37,829 bases of DNA. Origin: a virus. The stretch lies in IMG/VR virus record IMGVR_UViG_3300044695_001704, positions 1 through 37,829 of that record; one strand, written 5' to 3'. The notes below the pieces were generated by a model that saw nothing but the letters and a program-made list of their open reading frames with translations, had not been told where the DNA came from and ran no database searches. This document shows positions 24,779 to 32,130 of this stretch, piece after piece. A program made the translations under genes and the position numbers. Numbering within the stretch: the stretch's first letter is position 1; the number at the start of each line of letters is the position of its first letter.

Positions 24779-24871
24779 TTGAAAATTCCTTAAGCATAGA
24801 ATTATTAAGCGAAAAGTTATGTGGCAACCTTGCTTAAGGGTGTTCATCTTCGATTGACTAGCCACAGTTTT

Positions 24872-24900
24872 ATTATAACATTTTTATAAACGCATAACAG
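24872..24900 (-). promoter_or_regulatory. Candidate leftward promoter before the HNH/terminase segment
   Basis: The leftward strand has a consensus -10 TATAAT (24872-24877) and, 17 bases upstream, CTGTTA (24895-24900), a poor -35. It lies about 94 bases before the endonuclease start and just after the stop of the preceding gene. It could give independent expression of the endonuclease or packaging genes. Confidence 0.35.
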
Positions 24901-25021
24901 TAACAAATGCTTTAATTCTAACCATTGTTTTAACTAACTCAAGAAATTCATTTAATTCTTTTTCTACATGCATCCTGTTAATCTTGTCCGCCATATAATA
25001 GAAATATTCAGTATCATCCAT
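24884..25021 (-). CDS. Small helical protein of unknown function
   Basis: This is a 45-residue frame: MDDTEYFYYMADKINRMHVE, then KELNEFLELVKTMVRIKAFV. It is predicted all-helical with an amphipathic centre. The start overlaps a 17-codon frame ending at 25014, and only a weak purine stretch precedes it. No family recognised; listed because it fills the operon with good codon structure. Confidence 0.5.
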   Translation of the reverse strand: MDDTEYFYYMADKINRMHVEKELNEFLELVKTMVRIKAFVTVMRL

Positions 25022-25063
25022 CATTTCTTCTCATTATTAAATATAATCCGTATAAAACCGCAA

Positions 25064-25165
25064 TCATCTAAACACCAACCTAACAATGCCCACCAACAAT
25101 ATAAAAAAATATACCACCAATACAAACGGCAACAAATACCACGATACAACGTAATCTTTTTTCAT
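25064..25165 (-). CDS. Single-pass small membrane protein
   Basis: This is a 33-residue frame, MKKDYVVSWYLLPFVLVVYF and a further hydrophobic segment, almost entirely one transmembrane helix with a basic C-terminus (RLVFR). Its ATG overlaps the stop of the upstream gene (ATGA), as for neighbouring genes. Small membrane proteins of this type are common in early phage operons and often modulate host membrane functions, but nothing identifies a target here. Confidence 0.5.
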   Translation of the reverse strand: MKKDYVVSWYLLPFVLVVYFFILLVGIVRLVFR

Positions 25166-25296
25166 AATTTAAGTCCATCTCTTTCTTGTTGAAATCTACC
25201 ATCATGTAACACCACCTTGTCATTAATCTTAATTGCTTTTGCTTGTACTGTAAAAACTTCTTCAAGCTCTTTTATAAACTCTAATATTTCTTCCAT
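25162..25296 (-). CDS. Small helical protein downstream of the repeat cluster
   Basis: This is a 44-residue frame: MEEILEFIKELEEVFTVQAK, then INDKVVLHDGRFQQERDG. An N-terminal acidic helix precedes a short beta part. It begins directly after the TATACC repeats, with no clear Shine-Dalgarno, and overlaps the next small membrane gene by four bases. An overlapping 61-codon frame (25080-25265) in another phase is judged a shadow. Function unknown. Confidence 0.5.
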   Translation of the reverse strand: MEEILEFIKELEEVFTVQAKAIKINDKVVLHDGRFQQERDGLKL

Positions 25297-25302
25297 AAAA
25301 AT

Positions 25303-25418
25303 AATATACCAGTCATATACCACATACCCCCCCTATAGGGGGGGGGTATGGTAGGTATATTTTTAGACTCAATCATATACCTGTCATATACCATAGGTAT
25401 TTAGCGGTAGGTATATTT
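25303..25418. repeat. TATACC iteron-like cluster with palindrome (origin or operator candidate)
   Basis: Two copies of ATATACC(A/T)GTCATATACCA (25304-25322, 25375-25393) each place two ATATACC words exactly 11 bp apart. Two copies of GGTAGGTATATTT (25350-25362, 25406-25418) carry the inverse word. Between them, 25323-25350 is a near-perfect palindrome CATAC(7)TATAG(9)TATG. Further copies lie inside the helicase gene's 3' end (CATATACCA at about 25539; palindromic GGTATATACC at 25571-25580). Helical-phase repeats beside a primase-helicase gene suggest binding sites of an initiator or regulator. Confidence 0.65.
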
Positions 25419-27308
25419 CTAAACATACCACCAAAAATCCCCGTTATTTCCTATAAGTTTTTGTTTTAAAAGAGATTCTCTGCAACGTGCAAAATCTTTT
25501 GATACGTTATCAGCTCCCTTAAAAGCGTCCTTAACAAACATATACCACTCATTAAAAGTTACAGTGGTATGGTATATACCTTTTTCATCCATAACACAGT
25601 CTTTTTTACCATGAGCCTCTAATGACTCAACCAAAGCATCAATAGTTTTCTGTTGATTTTTTGTTAATTCTTTTTCCTTCTTAGCAACACCTTGATACTC
25701 TAAATAAACACTGGTTATCTGCTTATCATCATCAGCGTCATAAAAAACATCTCCTTCTAATTCTACTTCTTTAATAATAAAACTCATATCAGTACCAAAT
25801 CCAAAGTCTTTTGACTTGGTGCAACTAAAAGTAATGCCATCACCATTCTTGGTGACACAAAACTCTGCGTCCATTGCAGCTTTAATAGATGATGATCCTC
25901 TTGATCTTCCTTTATCGCCATGTCCACTATGGTGAACTGTTACAATTGCAGCATCTAAACGTCTGGCAAGTAATTCTATAGACTTAAAATACAATGCCAT
26001 ATCTTCAGAGCTGTTTTCATCGCCAACCATGTTTCTGTGCAACGTATCAATAATAATAATATCAGGTTTAAAATCTAACTCTGCTACTATTTTTAATATT
26101 TCATCAGCTTCTTTACTATCTAATAAATTAATAGAGCGTCTGCTTAATCGTATATTTTTTGGTGGTTCTCCATATTTTTGTGATAATGCTTTGAAACGCA
26201 TTGAAGCACCACGCAAACCTTCACCCATAATGATTAAAGTTTTTAATTCTTCTTTTATCTTATGACCATGCCAGTTTCTACCTGTAGCAGCACAAAAAGC
26301 CCAATCCATAGCAAATAAACTTTTACCTGCACCTGACTCACCAAAAAGAAGATTCATTGATCCACGTTCAAGTATGCCCTTAATTAACCAATTAGGCTTC
26401 TTGATGCTTGCCATCATATCTTCAATGGTGATAAACAAACCTTCCTGCTTTACTTTTCCAAATACAATGTCACGAACTGCATCAATACCTTTTTCTGACA
26501 TCATGTCGTTGAAATCACCATCTATTGAAGGTAATACAATATCAACGCCACATTCTTTTGCTTTACTCATGCCAATACCAGAACTATCATTGTCTGCACA
26601 AATAACTATTTTCTTGCCAATGTACCGGCTTGCAATCATTTGTGTTACTGGCTTAAGATTTCCAGCGTTAAATGCTATACAGACAGCAAGATTGGTGGCT
26701 TGGTGTAAACTATCCGCAGTTGCAAATCCTTCTGCTATTAATAAAGTTTCAGATGCAATCGGATCTCCTATCCAGCAATGACCTCCAGCCATCTTACCGC
26801 CAGAATGAAACCTTTTAGCACCATCACTAAATATTGATTGTACGGACTGAATTTCTCCGTCTGCACCATATACAGGAATAATAAGTTTTCCGCCAAACAT
26901 ACGAGCCATATTTGGACGTATGCCCTTGTTAGTAAGATAATCATGGCTTACTACTTGAACTGCATTATCAAATAATACCTGCGCCTCCTTTGCAGCTATA
27001 GAATAAGCAGCATCACGTTCAGCTATTGCTTTACGTTTAGCTTCTTCAAACTGCTGACGCATGGCTTCCTGCTCATGTATGTCTGGAACATAATCACGTT
27101 TCTCATGCCATTGGTGTTGCTCTCCACTACGCCAACAACCAAATACAGCACCACGAGCATCATCAAATACATGAACCCAACCTGACCTATCGTTGCGCTT
27201 ACCGTTGGTGGAGAATCTTGTTACCTTACCAACTGCTATATTAGGAGGAGGTTCATAACCAACTGCTCTAATTGCATCACATAACTCAGGCAACATTGAA
27301 ATAGTCAC
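25419..27308 (-). CDS. Primase-helicase: TOPRIM domain plus RepA/DnaB-like ATPase
   Basis: This is a 629-residue replication protein. Residues 140-285 form a TOPRIM domain: E193 in LLIAEGFATAD and DND at 239-241. Residues 310-500 are a RecA-like hexameric helicase: Walker A GESGAGKS (323-330), Walker B DIIIIDTLHRN (D421) and VHHSGHGDKGRSRGSS. A C-terminal helical part follows. It would unwind and possibly prime DNA while host polymerase does the synthesis, as no phage polymerase is present. The start is GTG at 27308 or ATG at 27296; both lie inside the upstream HTH gene's end. Confidence 0.85.
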   Translation of the reverse strand: MTISMLPELCDAIRAVGYEPPPNIAVGKVTRFSTNGKRNDRSGWVHVFDDARGAVFGCWRSGEQHQWHEKRDYVPDIHEQEAMRQQFEEAKRKAIAERDAAYSIAAKEAQVLFDNAVQVVSHDYLTNKGIRPNMARMFGGKLIIPVYGADGEIQSVQSIFSDGAKRFHSGGKMAGGHCWIGDPIASETLLIAEGFATADSLHQATNLAVCIAFNAGNLKPVTQMIASRYIGKKIVICADNDSSGIGMSKAKECGVDIVLPSIDGDFNDMMSEKGIDAVRDIVFGKVKQEGLFITIEDMMASIKKPNWLIKGILERGSMNLLFGESGAGKSLFAMDWAFCAATGRNWHGHKIKEELKTLIIMGEGLRGASMRFKALSQKYGEPPKNIRLSRRSINLLDSKEADEILKIVAELDFKPDIIIIDTLHRNMVGDENSSEDMALYFKSIELLARRLDAAIVTVHHSGHGDKGRSRGSSSIKAAMDAEFCVTKNGDGITFSCTKSKDFGFGTDMSFIIKEVELEGDVFYDADDDKQITSVYLEYQGVAKKEKELTKNQQKTIDALVESLEAHGKKDCVMDEKGIYHTTVTFNEWYMFVKDAFKGADNVSKDFARCRESLLKQKLIGNNGDFWWYV

Positions 27309-27456
27309 TCAGTCTTTTAATTAAATCATAAGGAATAATCTTCAATTTATTATTGGCAAACTTCCACAATACATTATATTTAATGCCAGTATTCTTTGAT
27401 AGATAAGTTAAGTTTAAAGGTTGCAGTTTTTTTATGATTTCTTCTGGTGTGAACAT
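27286..27456 (-). CDS. Small helix-turn-helix DNA-binding protein (Cro/XRE-like)
   Basis: This is a 56-residue protein: MFTPEEIIKKLQPLNLTYLS, then KNTGIKYNVLWKFANNK and IPYDLIKRLSDYF. The pattern I-KKLQ-L-LxxLSKxTGIxxNxLWxxxN-Kxx-IPxxxxxRLSDYF is that of compact phage/plasmid XRE or Cro-type HTH proteins. It is the first leftward gene after the divergent promoters and precedes the primase-helicase, which it overlaps by 23 bases. It probably binds the symmetric control region; regulation is inferred from position. Confidence 0.75.
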   Translation of the reverse strand: MFTPEEIIKKLQPLNLTYLSKNTGIKYNVLWKFANNKLKIIPYDLIKRLSDYFNVA

Positions 27457-27468
27457 TATTTTTTTCCC

Positions 27469-27564
27469 TTTGTTAAAAATTATTTTGTTTTAGGTGTTGC
27501 AATTCTAAATTATTTAAGTAAAATGTGCAACGGAATTAGAGAAAAAGATTTTTAACAAAGGAGA
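27469..27564. promoter_or_regulatory. Divergent promoters framed by a 13-bp inverted repeat carrying both leaders
   Basis: CTTTGTTAAAAAT (27469-27481) and ATTTTTAACAAAG (27552-27564) are perfect inverted copies, 70 bp apart. Each ends at the Shine-Dalgarno of a divergent gene, so both mRNAs start with the same leader. Between them lie TTGCAA (27497-27502), 16 bp, TAAAAT (27519-27524) rightward, and TTGCAC (27530-27525), 17 bp, TAGAAT (27507-27502) leftward. The overlapping promoters would compete for polymerase. Confidence 0.65.
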
Positions 27565-27570
27565 AATACC

Positions 27571-28329
27571 ATGAGCATACTAAGCTCTATTGCTAAACCA
27601 GATGATCGTTCGATCATTTGCACTATAACAGGTGATGCAGGATTGGGTAAAACCAGTTTAGCTGCCACCTTTCCAAAACCAATCTTTATTCGTGCAGAAG
27701 ATGGTTTGCAAGCCATACCAACAGCAACAAGACCTGATGCTTTTCCATTATTATCAAATGTAGATATGTTGTGGGAACAACTAACTGCATTAATCAAGGA
27801 AGATCATGATTATAAAACATTGGTTATTGATAGCGTCACTCAGCTTGATAATTTGTTCACAAATCACATTGTTGATACTGATCCTAAAAAGCCCAGAACG
27901 ATTGCCCAAGCACTTGGAGGTTATGGTGCTGGCTTCCAAGCGTTATCAAGTTTGCATGGCAGGGTTCGTAAAGCTGCTGGCATACTTAATGAAGTCAAGG
28001 CTATGAATATAGTATTTATTGCACATAGTGAAACAGAAACAATAGAGTTGCCAGACCAAGATCCTTATACAAGATACAACATCCGTATGCAGAAGAAGTC
28101 TGTTAGCCATTTTATAGATAATGTCGATATGGTGGCTTACCTAAAACTAGAAACTCATACCTTTGGTGATGGAGAACGCAAAAAAGCATTATCTGATGGA
28201 ACAAGAATATTAGTTTCTTATGCAACAGCAGCAAATATATCTAAAAACCGTTTTGGAATTGAAAAAGATTTGATTGTACAAAAAGGTATCAATCCTTTAA
28301 TTGAGTTAATACCTTCTATAAATAAATAA
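27571..28329 (+). CDS. Sak4-like RecA-fold recombination ATPase
   Basis: This is a 252-residue protein. Walker A is GDAGLGKT (21-28), Walker B TLVIDSVTQ (D87), and IAHSETETI is the later sensor-type strand. The pattern ITGDAGLGKTSLAATFPKPI with FIRAEDGL and VSYATAANISKNRFGI matches the AAA_24/Sak4 group of phage single-strand annealing and RecA-core proteins. AAAGGAG precedes the start. As first rightward gene it is probably early, acting with the SSB-like protein and YqaJ exonuclease in homologous recombination and DNA repair. Confidence 0.85.
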   Translation: MSILSSIAKPDDRSIICTITGDAGLGKTSLAATFPKPIFIRAEDGLQAIPTATRPDAFPLLSNVDMLWEQLTALIKEDHDYKTLVIDSVTQLDNLFTNHIVDTDPKKPRTIAQALGGYGAGFQALSSLHGRVRKAAGILNEVKAMNIVFIAHSETETIELPDQDPYTRYNIRMQKKSVSHFIDNVDMVAYLKLETHTFGDGERKKALSDGTRILVSYATAANISKNRFGIEKDLIVQKGINPLIELIPSINK

Positions 28330-28345
28330 CCCAAAAAGATAAACG

Positions 28346-28354
28346 TGTTATAAT
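28346..28354 (+). promoter_or_regulatory. Extended -10 promoter candidate for the HNH gene
   Basis: TGTTATAAT (28346-28354) matches an extended -10 (TGnTATAAT) in the 53-base gap before the HNH gene. No -35 is evident. A 9-bp AT-rich inverted repeat (AAAGATAAA ... TTTATCTTT) surrounds it. An own promoter would fit a mobile endonuclease gene. Confidence 0.4.
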
Positions 28355-28382
28355 TTATTTTTATCTTTATGGATTTTTTAAA

Positions 28383-29060
28383 ATGAAAACTTGTAAAAAA
28401 TGTAATATAGAAAAGCATTTAGATTTATTTTATAAAGCTAAAAGCAATAAAGATGGTTATAACAACGTTTGCGCTGATTGTGTTAAAGAAAAAGTTAATA
28501 AGTATAGATTAGATAACATTGAAGCTATTACTGAAAAAAAAGCTCAATATTATAAAAAAAATACTGAAAGATTAAATGCTAAAAGCAAAGCATGGTATGA
28601 GAAAAATAAAGATCATGCTTTGCAATTATCTAAGATTTGGCAACAAAACAATCCAGAAAAAAGAACTGAAATACAAAAGAAATATTACTTAAATGGCGGT
28701 AAAGAAAAAAAACTAGAATGGCATGAAAAAAATAAAGATAAAAGAAGTCTTTATTACAAAGAATATAGAAAAAATAACATAAATGATATTAGAAGAAATA
28801 ACAGTAAATATCAAAAACAAAACCCAAAAAAAGGGTTGCATAGATGCAGATTAAGACAAATGCAAAAATTAAATGCAACTCCTTTGTGGGCTGATTTAAA
28901 TGAGATAAAAGAAATATATAAAAATTGTCCGAAAGGAATGCATGTTGATCATATCATTCCAATTAAAGGAGAATTAGTATGTGGACTCCATGTTATTAAC
29001 AATCTTCAATATTTAACAGCTTCTGATAATTTATCAAAAGGCAATAAATTTACAACATAA
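28383..29060 (+). CDS. HNH endonuclease with N-terminal zinc-binding CxxC pairs
   Basis: This is a 225-residue protein. C4/C7 and C30/C33 (CKKCN ... CADCV) bind zinc. A lysine-rich helical linker with repeated KKNxE-type segments follows. The C-terminal HNH core begins near residue 187 (MHVDHIIPIKGELVCGLHVI, then NLQYLTASDNLSKGNK). It is more AT-rich than its neighbours and lies between two recombination genes with its own promoter-like element, consistent with an inserted free-standing homing endonuclease. A structural or packaging role is unlikely here. Confidence 0.85.
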   Translation: MKTCKKCNIEKHLDLFYKAKSNKDGYNNVCADCVKEKVNKYRLDNIEAITEKKAQYYKKNTERLNAKSKAWYEKNKDHALQLSKIWQQNNPEKRTEIQKKYYLNGGKEKKLEWHEKNKDKRSLYYKEYRKNNINDIRRNNSKYQKQNPKKGLHRCRLRQMQKLNATPLWADLNEIKEIYKNCPKGMHVDHIIPIKGELVCGLHVINNLQYLTASDNLSKGNKFTT

Positions 29061-29075
29061 CTTAGGAATAAAAAA

Positions 29076-29585
29076 ATGAGTAACTTTTGGACAACAAGCG
29101 ACAACCAAGAAATTACAACAAATGGTGAATTCACCTCTGGTGGCATGATTGAAAACATACCAGACAATACAACTTGTTTGGCTATGATTGACGAGGCTGG
29201 ATTAGCTGAATATCAAGGTGATGAATACATCAGTCTGCGATGGGTAATAGCTGAACCTGCTATTTACAAAGGACGCAAGATATTTCAAAAAGTGCGTGTA
29301 TTTGATGTTGACTCTAAAAAAGCAGATAAAGCTAAAAAGATGTTGGCAGCTATTGATGCAAACTGCGGTGGTAAGTTAGCACAGTCTGATGAATCCCCAA
29401 ATGACACGGCAATGGCTAAAGCATTACTGCATAAACCAATGTTGATAAAAGTAATGGTATGGGATTTAGAAGGTAAAACTGGTAATTGGGTGGCTTCTGT
29501 AGCTCCACGCAAAGGTGCTACACAAGTTAAAGAAGAAAAGTCAGCAGAGCCAAGCATTGTTGATATTGATTCAATCCCCTGGTAA
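29076..29585 (+). CDS. SSB-like single-stranded-DNA-binding protein candidate
   Basis: This is a 169-residue protein. Residues 30-125 form a beta-rich domain with a helical insert (DEYISLRWVIAEPAIYKGRK, IFQKVRVFDVDSKKADKAKK). The end is an acidic tail finishing VDIDSIPW, very like the D-D-I-P-F tip with which SSB proteins recruit partners. It sits between Sak4-like ATPase and YqaJ exonuclease, the usual place of phage SSB-like proteins (DUF669 and similar). It likely coats ssDNA for the recombination set. Family naming is uncertain, the tail and context are clear. Confidence 0.65.
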   Translation: MSNFWTTSDNQEITTNGEFTSGGMIENIPDNTTCLAMIDEAGLAEYQGDEYISLRWVIAEPAIYKGRKIFQKVRVFDVDSKKADKAKKMLAAIDANCGGKLAQSDESPNDTAMAKALLHKPMLIKVMVWDLEGKTGNWVASVAPRKGATQVKEEKSAEPSIVDIDSIPW

Positions 29586-29594
29586 ATAACAAAC

Positions 29595-29631
29595 GCACAT
29601 GGATGTGCATTTCTAACTACAACTATAAGAG
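29595..29631 (+). promoter_or_regulatory. Leader element copy A: hairpin plus TAACTACAACTATAAGAG
   Basis: A perfect GCACAT/ATGTGC hairpin (29595-29608) with a two-base loop is followed by ATTT and then TAACTACAACTATAAGAG (29614-29631), just before the next start. The 15-base core TAACTACAACTATAA recurs at 36099-36113 in the same position relative to another ATG. It could be an attenuator with a restart of transcription or translation. Confidence 0.5.
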
Positions 29632-29639
29632 TAAATAAA

Positions 29640-29957
29640 ATGACTGAAAAAAATGTAAACAGATTGACTCAAAAACAAGTTTGGGAAATTTCAAAAAAAA
29701 TAGAAGCAGATATTGAGTTGTACAGAAATGTTGAATACAAGTCTATTGCTGAATCAATGGAATTAATATTTGATTATGAAATTACTATATCAAATATCCA
29801 GCACATTAAAGAAGTAACTGGATTGCAAATTGGCAGACCTTCAAAAAGACATCTTTCAACAGCTCAAGAAGATATTAAGGCAATCGCAAATTTATTACTT
29901 GGAGTTAAGAATTTTGAAAATAACGCCATGTTGTTGGCTATTGTTAATAAAATATAA
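29640..29957 (+). CDS. Probable small DNA-binding regulator, helical
   Basis: This is a 105-residue protein: RLTQKQVWEISKKIEADIEL, then YKSIAESMELIFDYEITISN and IQHIKEVTGLQIGRPSKRH. The middle reads like a helix-turn-helix (SIAESMELIFDYEITISNIQ) with a basic stretch after it. Similar phage proteins (RLTKxQ...L..WL......S.xE.A..A...LGF.VT..NI) are thought to be regulators, from memory. It is preceded by leader element copy A. Function unproven. Confidence 0.6.
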   Translation: MTEKNVNRLTQKQVWEISKKIEADIELYRNVEYKSIAESMELIFDYEITISNIQHIKEVTGLQIGRPSKRHLSTAQEDIKAIANLLLGVKNFENNAMLLAIVNKI

Positions 29958-29968
29958 GGATATTATTT

Positions 29969-30832
29969 ATGGAACAACAACGTACAGAAGAATGGTTTAA
30001 AAAAAGAAATGGTCGTGTAACTGGAAGTAATGTCGGTGCAATTCTAGGATTTTCACCATTCATGAAGCCAGAAGATGTTATGCGTAATATGGTGCGTCAA
30101 TATCATGGCTACCCAAGTGAGTTTACCGGTAATGTTGCGACTAGCTATGGAACGTATAACGAACCCAATGCTTTAGCTGATTACGAATTGAAGTTTAATA
30201 CAAAAGTCGTAGAAACTGGTTTTCATACTTTTGAAGATTGGCTTGGAGCATCACCAGACGGTTTGATTGGGGACAATTTATTGATAGAGATTAAATGCCC
30301 ATATGGGTTGCGTGACAAGAACCCACCAGAATTTAAAAGCATAGACTACCAAACGCATTACTGGTTACAGATACAAATCCAATTATTTGTTACTGGTCGC
30401 CAATGGTGTCATTTTTACCAATGGTCTGCACACGGTTACATGCTTGAAACAGTGCAATTTAATCCATTAGCTATTGAAGAATATTTACCAAAATTAAAAG
30501 ACTTCTACAATGAATATCTTGTTGAGCGTGAACTACCGCAGGCAAAAAAGTATCTTGAAGAAAAACGCCAACAAGTTAGGTGCGAAGGACAAGTTGATCG
30601 CTATTTAATGTTAGCAGAGCAAATAAAAGAGCTTGAAGCAGAAAAGAAAAGATTGTTGGATGAAATAGTTAAGTTAGCAGATGGTAAGGATAGTGAAATT
30701 AATGGTCACAAACTAACACAAGTACACCGTGAAGGCGCTATATCCTACGCTAAAGCCATAAAAGAGCTAATGCCTGATGCAGACCTAACTAAATACCAGT
30801 CTGCTCCTAGTAGTTATTGGAGATTGACATGA
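29969..30832 (+). CDS. YqaJ/lambda-Exo-type recombination exonuclease
   Basis: This is a 287-residue protein. RTEEWFKKRNGRVTGSNVGA starts the YqaJ fold. E65 in GTYNEPNALA, D97 in GASPDG and E107-x-K109 in LIEIKC form the PD-(D/E)xK active site, and the motif YWLQIQIQLFVTG follows. A C-terminal coiled coil (LAEQIKELEAEKKRLLDEIV) probably assembles the ring. It resects DNA ends to give 3' strands for the Sak4-like protein. Its stop overlaps the ATG of the PP-loop gene (ATGA), linking the recombination set to the odd cassette that follows. Confidence 0.9.
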   Translation: MEQQRTEEWFKKRNGRVTGSNVGAILGFSPFMKPEDVMRNMVRQYHGYPSEFTGNVATSYGTYNEPNALADYELKFNTKVVETGFHTFEDWLGASPDGLIGDNLLIEIKCPYGLRDKNPPEFKSIDYQTHYWLQIQIQLFVTGRQWCHFYQWSAHGYMLETVQFNPLAIEEYLPKLKDFYNEYLVERELPQAKKYLEEKRQQVRCEGQVDRYLMLAEQIKELEAEKKRLLDEIVKLADGKDSEINGHKLTQVHREGAISYAKAIKELMPDADLTKYQSAPSSYWRLT

Positions 30833-32130
30833 GAACTTATAACAGAAATAAGAATGTTTGGGATGCAGGCGTAGAAAGATTAGATTTTATATTTAATAAT
30901 TTTGAAAGAATATATATTTCATTTTCAGGTGGCAAAGATTCTGGAGTAATGCTTAATTTTGTTTTGAAATATATGAGGGAAAAAGGAATAACAAAAAAAA
31001 TAGGTATTCAAATTTTAGACAATGAAGCAAATTATGAATTGTCTGTAGAGTTTATGCACAGAATACTTGATTCAAATAGAGATTTGCTTGAAATTTATTG
31101 GTGTTGTTTGCCAATAACGCTTCCTTGCACAATAAGTTCGTATGCAGTTGAATGGCAATGCTGGGGTAATAGAGATAAAGAAAGATGGATACGTCCTATG
31201 CCAAAACAAGATTACATTGTTAATTTTGAAAATCATAATTTTCCATTTTTTGAAGAAGATATGCCATACGATAAATTCTGGGATGGATTTTCAGAATGGT
31301 ATTCACAAGGCAAAACTTGCGCAAATTTAATTGGAATTAGAACTGTTGAAAGTTTAAACAGGTTTAGAGCAATTATGAATCAACGCAAGGAAACATTAGG
31401 CGGTCAAATGTGGACAAAAAAGAATACTGAACATTCTTATAATTGTTACCCCATTTATGATTGGAGAACAGAAGATGTTTGGACGGCTAATTATATATAT
31501 GATTGGGATTACAACAAACTTTACGATATTTTTTATAAAGCAGGTATTCCAGTTCATAGAATGAGGGTTGCGTCTCCATTTATGTCTGAGTCTAAATCTA
31601 GTTTAGGCTTGTATCGAGTTATTGATCCTCATACATGGGCTAAATTATGTGCCAGAGTACAAGGTGCTAATTTTATAGCAACTTATGGAAAACAACTTAA
31701 TTACAATACTTTTAAACTTCCAGAAGGCCATACATGGAAATCATTTGTTAAATTTTTATTAGCAACTTTACCGGAGGAAGTTTCTATAAATTTTAAAATG
31801 CGGTTTGTTCAGTCTATAAAATACTGGGGTAGAGTTGGGCAAACCGTATCAGACAGCACTTTAAAACAACTAAGAGAAAGTAACCGTATAAAGATAAAAG
31901 AAAACGGATTAACTCCTCATGGAAGAAAAGACAAAATTAGAGTGATAATTAAAAAATACCCAGACCATACTGATGATATAAGAAATAATAATAGTGAAAT
32001 TGCGTCATGGAAACGATTTGCAATTACTATTTTAAAAAATGACCATACCTGTAAATACATGGGATTTGCTCCAACAAAAGAACAAACATTGAGACAACGT
32101 AATATTATGGAAAAATATAAAAAATTATGA
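30829..32130 (+). CDS. IbrA-like PP-loop ATPase / PAPS-reductase fold with DUF3440
   Basis: This is a 433-residue protein from ATG 30829; GGAG lies about seven bases upstream, and ATG 30817 is inside the exonuclease. SFSGGKDSG (SGGKDS 33-38) is the PP-loop that binds ATP in PAPS reductase/ATP-pyrophosphatase enzymes. CCLPITLPCTISSYAVEWQC and DWRTEDVWTANYIYDWDYN are family segments, and RMRVASPFMSESKSSLGLYR begins the DUF3440-type region. IbrA pairs with ParB-like IbrB in mobile elements; their reaction is unproven. Here an ectC gene separates them. The C-terminal RFAITILKNDHTCKYMGF recurs in a small downstream protein. Confidence 0.85.
   Translation: MRTYNRNKNVWDAGVERLDFIFNNFERIYISFSGGKDSGVMLNFVLKYMREKGITKKIGIQILDNEANYELSVEFMHRILDSNRDLLEIYWCCLPITLPCTISSYAVEWQCWGNRDKERWIRPMPKQDYIVNFENHNFPFFEEDMPYDKFWDGFSEWYSQGKTCANLIGIRTVESLNRFRAIMNQRKETLGGQMWTKKNTEHSYNCYPIYDWRTEDVWTANYIYDWDYNKLYDIFYKAGIPVHRMRVASPFMSESKSSLGLYRVIDPHTWAKLCARVQGANFIATYGKQLNYNTFKLPEGHTWKSFVKFLLATLPEEVSINFKMRFVQSIKYWGRVGQTVSDSTLKQLRESNRIKIKENGLTPHGRKDKIRVIIKKYPDHTDDIRNNNSEIASWKRFAITILKNDHTCKYMGFAPTKEQTLRQRNIMEKYKKL

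Noticed and set aside
25014-25067. 17-codon frame MIAVLYGLYLIMRRNDG
   Set aside because: Joined to neighbours by ATGA overlaps, but too short to support as a gene without homologues.
25080-25265. 61-codon leftward frame with a hydrophobic end
   Set aside because: Lies across two better-arranged overlapping small genes; its hydrophobic segment is the same DNA as that of the 33-residue membrane protein read in another frame.
25323-25350. Possible G-quadruplex from nine G
   Set aside because: A single uninterrupted run cannot by itself give four separate tracts with loops; the palindrome reading is simpler.
25303-25418. CRISPR array
   Set aside because: The repeats are short, differently spaced and composite; there are no equal-length spacers and no cas genes.
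30817-30828. Start of the IbrA-like gene at 30817
   Set aside because: Adds only four residues inside the exonuclease's end and lacks a Shine-Dalgarno; the ATG at 30829 has GGAG and forms an ATGA junction.
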